Shown: positions 44,312-52,449 of the stretch, one piece after another
How the letters are laid out: every line of letters begins with the position of its first letter
How positions within the stretch are numbered: position 1 is the stretch's first letter
NCBI GenBank assembly: GCA_017303855.1
Contig: JAFLBL010000014.1
Span: 1-64,000, forward strand
Direction: 5' to 3'
Length of the DNA: 64,000 bases
From: Chitinophagales bacterium
GTDB lineage: Bacteria > Bacteroidota > Bacteroidia > Chitinophagales > Chitinophagaceae
The notes under the pieces: generated by a model
What the model was told of the DNA's origin: nothing
The model's input: only the letters and a program-made list of their open reading frames with translations
Database searches by the model: none
Position numbers and translations under genes: made by a program

Positions 44312-44412
44312 ATCTCCCGCGTTTCCGAAGGAACCAAAATTGCTTTTGGGAGTGCAAAAATAAGGCTATATGGCGTTTCTCCCAAATGGTTTTTTAGATT
44401 TTATTGAAAAAA

Positions 44413-47049
44413 TCAGGCTTTTGCCAATTCCTGCTCCTCCCTCACTTTCAACTCTTTAATCTTATCCAGGGCCCTGGCCACCACATCGCACATAATGGTA
44501 TATAGTGCCCCGGGTTTTGCCTGCTCATAAATATGATCCAGGGCCTGATCTTCGTTGGGAATCGTAAGCACCGGTATTTGCGGATTTACTTTATAAATAC
44601 CTTCTTTTAACAACTCAATTATTTCCTCAGCGGACCGTCCCCGCAGATTCTTATCGCAGCGGATGATGATTTCGTCAAAATAAGCGGCTGAAATTTCCCC
44701 TAGTTCACGGATATCTTCATCTCTTCTGTCGCCGGTGCCGCTGATCACTCCTACTTTTACCGGGTAATCCAGTTTGCTTACAAAGTCACATAGCAGCCGC
44801 AATCCATGCGGATTATGGGCAAAGTCGGCCAGTATTGTGAAATGTTTAAAATGGAAAAAGTTGAGCCGCCCCGGAGTAAGGCTTTCGCTGGGTACAAATG
44901 TCTGCAGCCCCGTACGGATATCATCAATATTAATATCCCGGTACAGATAGGCGGCGAGTACAGCAGGCAGGCAATTATTAATATTATGAACGGCTTTGCC
45001 CTCAAATGTCAGGGGAATATCCCGGGCCGGCAACACACGGATTTTCCAGGTACCTTTCATAATGGTAACATACCCGTTTTCAAACACACAAGCCAGTCCA
45101 TGATTGGCACAATGTTGCTTTATCCTGGGATTGTGTTCATCCATACTGAATAGTGCAATATTGCATTTCAGGTCCGCCTTCATTTTATATACCAGGTCGT
45201 CATCGGCATTTAACACGGCATACCCGTGCGGGAAGACAGTTTCAGGAACCACGGCTTTTACTTTCGCCATTTGTTCAACTGAATTAATTCCTCCCAGCCC
45301 TATATGATCCGCTGCCACATTGGTTACTACTGCTACTTCACAGTTTTGGAAAGCAAGTCCGGCTTTCAGAATACCTCCCCTGGCACATTCCAATACGGCA
45401 AAATCAACGGTTGGGTCTTTTAAAACAAACTGCGAAGAGATCGGTCCGGTGCAATCACCTTTCATCATCAGCTGGTTCTGAATATACACACCGTCACTGG
45501 TGGTATACCCTGTTTTTTTACCGGCTGTTTTAGCTATATGGGCAATCAGCCGGGTGGTGGTTGTTTTTCCGTTGGTACCGGTAACGGCAATAATGGGAAT
45601 CCGGCCGGCACTTCCTTTCGGGAATAACATATCCACAACCGGTTCTGCCACATTTCTGGGCAATCCTTCGGCCGGTTCAATATGCATCCTGAAGCCTGGT
45701 GCGGCATTTACTTCAAGAATGGCACCTCCGTTTTCAGCAACAGGTGTGCGCAGGTCTGTTGCCATTACATCAATTCCGCAGATATCCAGTCCGATGATTT
45801 TTGCAATCCGTTCAAACATGAAAACATTTGCCGGATGTACTTCATCGGTTACATCAGTGGATGTGCCACCTGTAGAAAGGTTAGCCGTAGGTTTCAGTAA
45901 AAAAAGTTCGCCTTTGGCCGGTATATGCTGAAGTGTAACGCCTGCATCGTCCAGCATTTTCTGGGTAAACTGATCAATGGTTATCTGGGTGAGCACTTTT
46001 TCATGTCCATAGCCACGACGGGGATCTTTATTCACTTCATCAATCAGCCATTGCAGATCGTGGATGCCGTCTCCGATTACGGAAGCGGGAGTCCGGAGGG
46101 CCGCGCAAATGAACTTGTAGTTGATGACCAGGCAGCGGAAGTCGTATCCGGTGATAAACCGTTCCACAATCACACTGCGGCTGTACTGTTTCGCTGCGGC
46201 AAACGCTTTAAGTGCCTGTTCCCTGTTCGTAATATTGGTAGTGTTCCCTTTTCCATGATTCCCGTCAATCGGTTTTATCACCAATGGGTAACCGAATTTT
46301 TCAATGGCTGCATCAAGCCCTTCTTCTGAGCGAACCACCGTACCCCGGGGTACCGGAATTTCCGCAGCTTCCAGGAGCATCTTGGTTTCTTCCTTATCAC
46401 AGGCAATATCCACGGCGATATTAGAAGTAGTGGAAGCAATAGTGGCACGGATACGTTTCTGGTTTACGCCGTATCCCAGTTGTACCAGGCTTTGTTTATT
46501 CAACCGGATATAGGGGATTCCTCTTTTTGCGGCTTCTTCCACAATACAACCGGTGGAAGGCCCGAGGCGCGTGTCCTCACGAATCTCCCGCATCTGCTGA
46601 ATATCGTCCGTCAGATCATAATCTGTGCCGTCAATCAGGGCCTGGGCAATACGAACCGCCGCTTTAGCCGCATATACACCAGCGTCTTCTTCCATATAAC
46701 TGAAAACGACATAATAGATTCCTTCTTTTTCACCATCCGGGGTGCGGGTACGGCCAAATCCCGTATCCATACCGGCAAGTGTCTGGATTTCGAGTGCGAT
46801 ATGTTCCACCACATGTCCCATCCAGGTGCCCTCGTCTACCCGCTGGAAAAAGCCACCGGGGCTGCCTACACTGCACCGGTGTGTATAAAGACTGGGTAAT
46901 AATTTTTCAAGCCGGTCCCGGAAACCCGGTATTTTATTGGTGGGCATGTTTTCTTTTTCTTCCAGGTCCAGTTTCATCTGGATCAGTTTTGTTCTCCGTA
47001 CACTCCAGTAGTTAGGGCCTTTCAGCACTTTGATTTCAAGTATGCGCAT
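44413..47049 (-). CDS. cphA: Cyanophycin synthetase
   Basis: 878 residues, the length of CphA1. The N-terminal domain (to about 160) is followed by an ATP-grasp domain (VIKPIDGNHGKGNTTNI, ILEVNAAPGFRMH) that adds Asp to the backbone. A Mur-ligase-like domain then begins near residue 490 with P-loop VTGTNGKTTTTRL. It polymerises Asp and Arg into cyanophycin, a nitrogen and carbon reserve granule. The gene is divergent from a class V aminotransferase and cphB, sharing the 47050-47152 control region. Presence of cphA and cphB together supports true cyanophycin metabolism rather than a plain Mur ligase. Confidence 0.94.
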   Translation of the reverse strand: MRILEIKVLKGPNYWSVRRTKLIQMKLDLEEKENMPTNKIPGFRDRLEKLLPSLYTHRCSVGSPGGFFQRVDEGTWMGHVVEHIALEIQTLAGMDTGFGRTRTPDGEKEGIYYVVFSYMEEDAGVYAAKAAVRIAQALIDGTDYDLTDDIQQMREIREDTRLGPSTGCIVEEAAKRGIPYIRLNKQSLVQLGYGVNQKRIRATIASTTSNIAVDIACDKEETKMLLEAAEIPVPRGTVVRSEEGLDAAIEKFGYPLVIKPIDGNHGKGNTTNITNREQALKAFAAAKQYSRSVIVERFITGYDFRCLVINYKFICAALRTPASVIGDGIHDLQWLIDEVNKDPRRGYGHEKVLTQITIDQFTQKMLDDAGVTLQHIPAKGELFLLKPTANLSTGGTSTDVTDEVHPANVFMFERIAKIIGLDICGIDVMATDLRTPVAENGGAILEVNAAPGFRMHIEPAEGLPRNVAEPVVDMLFPKGSAGRIPIIAVTGTNGKTTTTRLIAHIAKTAGKKTGYTTSDGVYIQNQLMMKGDCTGPISSQFVLKDPTVDFAVLECARGGILKAGLAFQNCEVAVVTNVAADHIGLGGINSVEQMAKVKAVVPETVFPHGYAVLNADDDLVYKMKADLKCNIALFSMDEHNPRIKQHCANHGLACVFENGYVTIMKGTWKIRVLPARDIPLTFEGKAVHNINNCLPAVLAAYLYRDINIDDIRTGLQTFVPSESLTPGRLNFFHFKHFTILADFAHNPHGLRLLCDFVSKLDYPVKVGVISGTGDRRDEDIRELGEISAAYFDEIIIRCDKNLRGRSAEEIIELLKEGIYKVNPQIPVLTIPNEDQALDHIYEQAKPGALYTIMCDVVARALDKIKELKVREEQELAKA

Positions 47050-47074
47050 AAGCAGGTTTATTGAACCTTCAATA

Positions 47075-47141
47075 TAAGTGTTTTTAACTGAGTCGCCAAC
47101 CGGGTTGCCGGCAACGCTTTTTCAGTATATTTAAACACTTA
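47075..47141. promoter_or_regulatory. Symmetric divergent control region of the cyanophycin locus
   Basis: Between cphA and the aminotransferase gene lies a perfect 12-bp palindrome GTTGCCGGCAAC (47104-47115). It is nested almost concentrically in a 9-bp inverted repeat TAAGTGTTT (47075-47083) / AAACACTTA (47133-47141). Rightward, TTG (47105-47107) in the palindrome lies 18 bases upstream of a near-consensus -7 box TATATTTA (47126-47133). Leftward, a TTG at 47099-47097 precedes a weaker TATATTG-like box. The palindrome would cover the rightward -33 element, a good place for a shared regulator. Confidence 0.55.
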
Positions 47142-47152
47142 AAATCAATTGT

Positions 47153-48451
47153 ATGTCTCTAAACAGCCGTCGACGGTTCCTTCAGCGGGCCGGTATGTTT
47201 TCCGCTACCAGTTTTCTGGCAACACTCACCGCACCAGCCTGGAGCAGGAACCTGCAACAGGCCCTGCAAAATGCGTCCGCCATTTCTCCTGAAAAACTGG
47301 CATCGGATGAAGACTTCTGGTATTATATCCAGCAATCGTTTACGGTATCACCCTCGTTGATCAACCTGAATAATGGAGGGGTTTCTCCGGCACCCAAAAC
47401 GGTGCAGGATGCGATGAAACGGTATTATGATCTTAGTAATGAGGCGCCGAGTTATTATATGTGGCGCGTACTGGATCAGGGCAGGGAGCCGCTGCGCCGG
47501 AACCTGGCCAGAGTTGCGGGTTGTTCACCGGAGGAAATAGCGATTAACCGTAATTCGTCAGAAGGTCTGGAGACCGTAATTTTCGGTATGCAACTGAAAG
47601 CGGGTGATGAAGTGGTGGCTGCAAAACAGGATTATCCAAACATGATAAATGCCTATAAGCAACGGGAAATCCGGGACGGAATTAAAATGGTCTGGATCAA
47701 TCTGGAGTTACCCAGCGAAGATGAAGATTACCTGGTCAATCAGTATGTAAATGCGTTTTCGCCGAAGACAAGGGTAGTACATATCACCCATATAATTAAC
47801 TGGAACGGTCAGATTTTGCCAGTGAAGAAAATTGCCCGTGAGGCGCATAAAAGGGGAATAGAAGTAGTAGTGGATGGTGCGCATAGTTTTGCCCATTTTG
47901 ATTTTAACGTGCCCGATCTGGATGCCGACTACTTTGCCGGCAGTTTGCATAAATGGTTATATGCCCCAATCGGCAGCGGGCTGTTGTATGTGCGCAGGGA
48001 AAAAATTAAAAAAATTTTCCCGATGTTCGCCGTGGACAATCCGCTCAAAGACGATATACGAAAATTTGAAGCCCTTGGTACGCGGCCCTTTTTTATCGAA
48101 CAGGCCATCGGGAAAGCGATTGAATTTCATGAAATGATCGGCGCGGAGCGAAAAGAAAAACGGCTGCACTACCTGAAGAATTACTGGATGGAAAAAGTGA
48201 AGCATCTGCCGGGTGTGAAATTGAATACATCCCTCCATCCCAAGTGGGGCTGTGCCATCGGAAATGTGGGTATAGAAGGCCGTAAACCCGGTGAGCTTGA
48301 TAGCTTTTTGCTCGATAAGTACAGAGTGCATACCGTGGCTATAGAATGGGAAAATATTAAGGGGGTACGGGTAACACCCAACGTGTATACAACAACGAAA
48401 CAGCTGGATGTACTGGTGGATGGCATCACTGCATTTTGTAAAATGAAATAA
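47153..48451 (+). CDS. Class V PLP-dependent aminotransferase with twin-arginine signal
   Basis: 432 residues. The N-terminus (NSRRRFLQRAGMFSATSFLATL) fits a Tat signal, so the mature enzyme is likely periplasmic. The fold-type I PLP core follows: NLNNGGVSPAPKTV, IAINRNSSEGLET, EVVVDGAHSFAHFDF (PLP Asp) and the Schiff-base lysine K267 in GSLHKWLYAP. Resembles isopenicillin N epimerase-like / cysteine desulfurase-like aminotransferases. Substrate unknown. It lies between divergent cphA and co-directional cphB, 79 nt before cphB, which hints at a role with Asp, Arg or cyanophycin-derived dipeptides; this is inference from position only. Confidence 0.85.
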   Translation: MSLNSRRRFLQRAGMFSATSFLATLTAPAWSRNLQQALQNASAISPEKLASDEDFWYYIQQSFTVSPSLINLNNGGVSPAPKTVQDAMKRYYDLSNEAPSYYMWRVLDQGREPLRRNLARVAGCSPEEIAINRNSSEGLETVIFGMQLKAGDEVVAAKQDYPNMINAYKQREIRDGIKMVWINLELPSEDEDYLVNQYVNAFSPKTRVVHITHIINWNGQILPVKKIAREAHKRGIEVVVDGAHSFAHFDFNVPDLDADYFAGSLHKWLYAPIGSGLLYVRREKIKKIFPMFAVDNPLKDDIRKFEALGTRPFFIEQAIGKAIEFHEMIGAERKEKRLHYLKNYWMEKVKHLPGVKLNTSLHPKWGCAIGNVGIEGRKPGELDSFLLDKYRVHTVAIEWENIKGVRVTPNVYTTTKQLDVLVDGITAFCKMK

Positions 48452-48464
48452 AAAAAGAACTGGT

Positions 48465-48510
48465 GCCCGGTAAGCTTCCGGGCCACTGAACAATTTTCTT
48501 TCTATTTTTG
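48465..48510 (+). promoter_or_regulatory. Intercistronic hairpin and -7 box before cphB
   Basis: Hairpin GCCCGG / CCGGGC with a 7-nt loop (48465-48483), without a T run, followed by a perfect -7 box TATTTTTG (48503-48510) 20 nt before the cphB ATG. cphB could therefore be transcribed separately from the aminotransferase gene. Confidence 0.45.
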
Positions 48511-48530
48511 TCTGAATCAAATCCCGGTGA

Positions 48531-49427
48531 ATGAATCATCCTAAAGGAAAACTGATAGCGATTGGTGGTGCGGAAGATAAAGGCACGGACCTTGAAAATG
48601 GAGAAATTCGGCGGAATAATCTGAATTTCTTTGAATTGGGCATCCTTCGCCGGGTGGTGGAGGAAGCCGGTGGCGTAAATGCCCGGATCGAAGTAATTAC
48701 TACAGCCTCTACGATCCCTTATGAAGTAGGGGAGAACTACCTGAATGCTTTTGGTAAAATCGGTTGTACCAATATCGGCTTGTTGCATATCCGTAACCGG
48801 CCGGACACGATGATTGAGGAATACCTGGAACGGATTCGTGTTTGTGATGCGGTCATGTTCTCCGGGGGCAACCAGTTACGGTTGAGTGTAACAGACGGCG
48901 GTACAGAATTCCTGGCCCTGTTAAAAAAGCGCTACCAGGAAGAAACGGGTTTTCTGATTGCTGGTACTTCTGCCGGTGCCATGGCCATGAGCAATACCAT
49001 GATCTATGAAGGGAATGCCACCCGCGCTCACTTAAAAGGCGAGGTGAAAATCACGACAGGGCTCGGGTTTATGAATAATGTCATTATCGATTCACATTTT
49101 GAGAAGCGTGGACGATTCGGCCGCCTTGCACAGGCTGTAGCAGGTAATCCGGGTTGTATTGGAATTGGTTTAGGAGAAGATACCGGGATGCTGGTGACCG
49201 AAGGAAATAAAATGGAAGCGATTGGCAGCGGATTAGTGGTGATTGTCGATGGCCATGAAATCGGCCATTGTAATCTGGCCGATATTCCCGATGGCAACCC
49301 GATCAGTATTGAGAATATGAAAGTGCATTTTTGCGAAAAAGGGAATGGCTATCTTATCCGGGAGCGCCGGTACCTACCTGAAGCCAGCGACGGGGCTGTA
49401 ATCCGGAAAGAGCTGGATGTGGAATAA
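48531..49427 (+). CDS. cphB: Cyanophycinase
   Basis: 298 residues of the S51 serine peptidase family. It begins LIAIGGAEDKG, contains VITTASTIP and the nucleophile S147 in AGTSAGAMAMS, and a conserved His in IDSHFEKRGRFGRL. It cleaves cyanophycin to beta-Asp-Arg dipeptides. No signal peptide, so it is probably cytoplasmic. It is followed by two terminator-like hairpins. A downstream dipeptidase (isoaspartyl peptidase) is not in the window. Confidence 0.93.
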   Translation: MNHPKGKLIAIGGAEDKGTDLENGEIRRNNLNFFELGILRRVVEEAGGVNARIEVITTASTIPYEVGENYLNAFGKIGCTNIGLLHIRNRPDTMIEEYLERIRVCDAVMFSGGNQLRLSVTDGGTEFLALLKKRYQEETGFLIAGTSAGAMAMSNTMIYEGNATRAHLKGEVKITTGLGFMNNVIIDSHFEKRGRFGRLAQAVAGNPGCIGIGLGEDTGMLVTEGNKMEAIGSGLVVIVDGHEIGHCNLADIPDGNPISIENMKVHFCEKGNGYLIRERRYLPEASDGAVIRKELDVE

Positions 49428-49445
49428 TGAAAACAATATATAGGC

Positions 49446-49479
49446 GAGGGGTATTCCGGAACAGGAGGCCCCTTTTTTG
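49446..49479 (+). terminator. Weak terminator after cphB
   Basis: GGGG (49448-49451) pairs with CCCC (49469-49472), with an inner TTCCGGAA palindrome, followed by six T. Confidence 0.5.
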
Positions 49480-49559
49480 TCTGGATTAACTAATCTGGTT
49501 ATGGCTGTGCCCGTGGCATAAAAGGATAATATATAAAAAAGCACACCGGCAACCTGTAT

Positions 49560-49594
49560 AAAAGCATACTGTTGCAGCCGTATGCTTTTGTTTT
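49560..49594 (+). terminator. Rho-independent terminator upstream of the SGNH hydrolase gene
   Basis: AAAAGCATAC / GTATGCTTTT with a 10-nt loop, then GTTTT. It lies 25 nt before the SGNH start and separates it from the cph genes. Confidence 0.75.
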
Positions 49595-49618
49595 ATATTG
49601 CAGAATAAAATTCAGGAT

Positions 49619-50290
49619 ATGAAAAAGAATATACTGTTACTGGCCGTACTGCTGAGTTCACTTGCCTTTATTCCGCAGAAAAAGACAAAAGTTATTTTTT
49701 TCGGTGATTCCATAACCGAACTGGGCGTAAAGCCCGGCGGGTATATAACCCGTGTGGACAGTATGTGCAGGGCGGCGGGGAAAGGAGAGCAGTATTCATT
49801 TACCGGTGCCGGTATAGGCGGCAATAAAGTTTATGATCTGTACTTGCGGATGGAAGAGGATGTGCTGGCCAAAAATCCGGATGTGGTGGTGATTTATGTC
49901 GGCGTGAATGATGTGTGGCATAAGATTATTCATGGCACTGGTACTGATCCGGATAAGTTTGAGAAGTTTTATTACGCCATATTAAAAAAGCTGAAAGAGA
50001 AAAATATAAAAGCCATCCTTTGTACGCCCGCGGTAGTGGGAGAGAAGAACGATATGAGTAATCAGCTTGATGGCGATCTGAACCGCTACAGTAATATTAT
50101 CCGGGATATTGCGAATAAAAGTAAGCTGCCTTTAATTGATCTCCGAAAGCAATTCATAGACTACGAACTGGCTAATAATCCGGAGAATAAAGAAAAGGAA
50201 GTACTGACCTACGACCGCGTACACATGAATGCAAAAGGAAACCAGTTCCTGGCCGACGCGATGTGGAATGCGATTAAATCATTGAATTAA
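49619..50290 (+). CDS. SGNH/GDSL-type esterase, exported
   Basis: 223 residues. Signal peptide (MKKNILLLAVLLSSLAF), then the GDSI block (FFGDSITELG with catalytic Ser), a Gly-bearing block II (GAGIGGNKVYD), block III YVGVNDVW (Asn) and block V DRVHMNAKGN (Asp and His). All four SGNH residues are present. It deacylates a carbohydrate, lipid or peptidoglycan-linked ester in the periplasm or outside. The ATG at 49619 is chosen because it starts the signal peptide. Its 3' end overlaps the convergent alpha/beta hydrolase gene by 12 bases. Confidence 0.88.
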   Translation: MKKNILLLAVLLSSLAFIPQKKTKVIFFGDSITELGVKPGGYITRVDSMCRAAGKGEQYSFTGAGIGGNKVYDLYLRMEEDVLAKNPDVVVIYVGVNDVWHKIIHGTGTDPDKFEKFYYAILKKLKEKNIKAILCTPAVVGEKNDMSNQLDGDLNRYSNIIRDIANKSKLPLIDLRKQFIDYELANNPENKEKEVLTYDRVHMNAKGNQFLADAMWNAIKSLN

Positions 50291-50920
50291 TTGTTGCAGC
50301 AGCCGGCTGATCTCCCCGTGCTTATCCAGGGTCATGACGTGTGAACCTCCTTCTACTACAAAATCTGCTTTAACATAGCGGCAGGGCAGGAGTTTGTCTG
50401 CCGTTCCGTGCACGTGAATTATATTGCCCGGAATGATCTTGTTCTTCCAATGTAAAATCGCACTGATGGCCCAACGTACAAAACGCATATCACTATCCCG
50501 GATAATCTGGTGCAGCAGCTTTTTTTCTGCATCATTTGTTCCGCCCAGGAGGGAACTGGTACACAACGTGAATTGTTTGGATAACCGGGCCGGACTCCAT
50601 TTGTATAGCGGCAGATAAAGTCCGGCTCTTAAATAAGCCGGAAATTCCTTCCTGGTTTTATTGCTGGAGAGAATAATCGCATGTATGGCTGGGTCGGATT
50701 TGGCCATCTCAACGGCCAGCATGCCGCCAAAAGAGATGCCTACAATCCAGGGTGATTCATCCGGTATTTGCTGACGAAGCCTGAGGGCATACTTTTCCAG
50801 CGATTCATTTTTCAACGGGCTGATCCAGTCTATAAAAACCGGTTCACAAAAGGACAGATCAAGGAAGGAAAATATCCGTTTGTCGGCCCCCAGCCCGCTG
50901 ATAAAATAAACTTTTTTCAA
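50279..50920 (-). CDS. Alpha/beta-hydrolase fold protein (TTG start)
   Basis: 213 residues. The nucleophile elbow is GISFGG (Ser), the acid is in HGTADKLLP, and the His is in EGGSHVMTL. Small cytoplasmic esterase/lipase-like protein, substrate unknown. The start codon appears to be TTG (MKKVYFISGLGAD), 8 nt after the tyrS stop, so it is likely translated from the tyrS transcript. Confidence 0.78.
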   Translation of the reverse strand: MKKVYFISGLGADKRIFSFLDLSFCEPVFIDWISPLKNESLEKYALRLRQQIPDESPWIVGISFGGMLAVEMAKSDPAIHAIILSSNKTRKEFPAYLRAGLYLPLYKWSPARLSKQFTLCTSSLLGGTNDAEKKLLHQIIRDSDMRFVRWAISAILHWKNKIIPGNIIHVHGTADKLLPCRYVKADFVVEGGSHVMTLDKHGEISRLLQQLIQ

Positions 50921-50928
50921 TTTGCTAA

Positions 50929-52206
50929 TTAAACAGCCTGTACCAGGTAGTAGTTCTTTTTCCCTTTTTGTACCAGGATGTATTTGTCATGCAGCAGCAG
51001 CTGGCTGTCAATGATCATCTTAACGCCATCTGCTTTTTTCCGGTTGATGCTGATGCCGCCTCCTTCCACCAGTTTACGGGCTTCGCCTTTACTGGGCAGG
51101 ATAGTTGTTTCTGCAAGAAATGAAACAATGTCTGTGCCCCCGGTGATTTTTTCTTTAGCATAATCCACTTTGATCACACCTTCCATTCCCTCGAGGTCTT
51201 CCACACTCAGGCTTTCTGCCGGTGCGTTCTGGTTGGCGAAAAGTTTTTGGGTGGTTTCCACTGCTTTTTCAAATTCTTCTTTCCCATGTACAAATGTGGT
51301 AATTTCCTGCGCCAGTGTTTTTTGCAGTATACGGGAGGAAGGGTTTTGCTGATGTTCAGTGATCAGTTTTTCCACTGTATCGCGGTTGAGAAAAGTGAAT
51401 ATTTTAATCCATTTCTCCGCATCCGTATCGCTGGCGTTGAGCCAGAACTGGTAAAACTGATAGGGGGATGTCCGGGCCGGGTCCAGCCATACATTTCCGC
51501 TTTCCGTTTTTCCAAATTTGCCGCCATCGGCTTTGGTGATCAGCGGGTTGGTAAATACGAAGGCTTCTCCTCCGGCTTTACGGCGGATTAGTTCAGTACC
51601 CGTAGTCATATTACCCCACTGGTCAGAACCTCCCATTTGCAGTTTACAGTTTTTATGCTGATAGAGCCAGTAAAAATCGTAACCCTGCATAAGCTGGTAA
51701 GCGAATTCTGTATAACTGATACCGGTTTCTCCTTCAATACGTTTTTTTACACTATCCTTCGCCATCATATAGTTGACGGTAATGTGTTTCCCGGTATCCC
51801 GAAGGAAATCAATAAAAGAAATGTTTTTAAACCAATCATAGTTGTTGGCCATTTCTGCTGCGTTCGGCAGTGTGGGGTTAAAGTCCAGAAATTGCTCAAG
51901 CTGAGCTTTTACACCCGCCACATTTTTTTGGAGCGCTTCTTCACTCAGCAGGTTTCTTTCTTCACTTTTTCCGCTCGGATCGCCTACCATCCCGGTAGCT
52001 CCACCTACAAGGGCAATCGGTTTATGACCGGCTTTCTGGAAATGAACCAGTAAAAGAATTGGTACCAGGCTGCCAATATGCAGGCTATCCGCTGTCGGAT
52101 CGAAACCGATATACCCCGTGGTCATTTCCTTGTTCAAATGTTCTTCCGTACCGGGCATTATATCCGCAATCATGCCTCTCCAACGTAATTCTTCTATCAG
52201 GTTCAT
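50929..52206 (-). CDS. tyrS: Tyrosyl-tRNA synthetase
   Basis: 425 residues, class Ic aminoacyl-tRNA synthetase. The HIGH-like motif is HIGSLVP, the KMSKS-like loop is KFGKTES, and the tyrosine site is around YTEFAYQLMQGYDFYWL. The C-terminal S4-like RNA-binding domain begins near residue 355 (LPSKGEARKLVEGGGISINR). Charges tRNA-Tyr. A consensus -7 box TACTTTTG (52263-52270) lies 57 nt upstream. Confidence 0.96.
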   Translation of the reverse strand: MNLIEELRWRGMIADIMPGTEEHLNKEMTTGYIGFDPTADSLHIGSLVPILLLVHFQKAGHKPIALVGGATGMVGDPSGKSEERNLLSEEALQKNVAGVKAQLEQFLDFNPTLPNAAEMANNYDWFKNISFIDFLRDTGKHITVNYMMAKDSVKKRIEGETGISYTEFAYQLMQGYDFYWLYQHKNCKLQMGGSDQWGNMTTGTELIRRKAGGEAFVFTNPLITKADGGKFGKTESGNVWLDPARTSPYQFYQFWLNASDTDAEKWIKIFTFLNRDTVEKLITEHQQNPSSRILQKTLAQEITTFVHGKEEFEKAVETTQKLFANQNAPAESLSVEDLEGMEGVIKVDYAKEKITGGTDIVSFLAETTILPSKGEARKLVEGGGISINRKKADGVKMIIDSQLLLHDKYILVQKGKKNYYLVQAV

Positions 52207-52262
52207 TTTTTAATTAATTGATTGTCAATCTAAGGAATATGTACTAACCCCTAATTATTCTG

Positions 52263-52270
52263 CAAAAGTA
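52263..52270 (-). promoter_or_regulatory. -7 promoter element for tyrS
   Basis: TACTTTTG on the minus strand, perfect TAnnTTTG, about 57 nt upstream of the tyrS ATG. No T-box structure is evident in the short leader. Confidence 0.5.
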
Positions 52271-52342
52271 AGGCAGAATGCAGATTTAGATCCTGCCGGG
52301 GCAATATTCATGTAAAATATTCGTTTTCAAGGATTAGTCTAA

Positions 52343-52373
52343 ACCCTTCACAAGGCTATGATATTTGAAGGGT
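52343..52373. repeat. 8-bp inverted repeat upstream of the PorV-like gene
   Basis: ACCCTTCA (52343-52350) and TGAAGGGT (52366-52373), perfect arms with 15 bases between. Could be an operator or a hairpin in the tyrS-porV gap. The -7-like GATATTTG (52360-52367) overlaps the right arm. Confidence 0.4.
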
Positions 52374-52449
52374 AAAGATTAATTTTACAAGCTGACCGTA
52401 CCCATAGAAAACAAGTAATTAATCCATTGCTTATTTGAAAATTCAATGA

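Noticed and set aside
44413..47049. cphA read as a plain MurE/MurC-type ligase
   Set aside because: It has the full-length CphA1 layout with an ATP-grasp domain before the Mur-ligase part, and a cyanophycinase gene lies in the same locus.
47104..47115. GTTGCCGGCAAC palindrome as part of a terminator
   Set aside because: It has no adjacent T run on either strand and lies between divergent starts, so an operator is more plausible.
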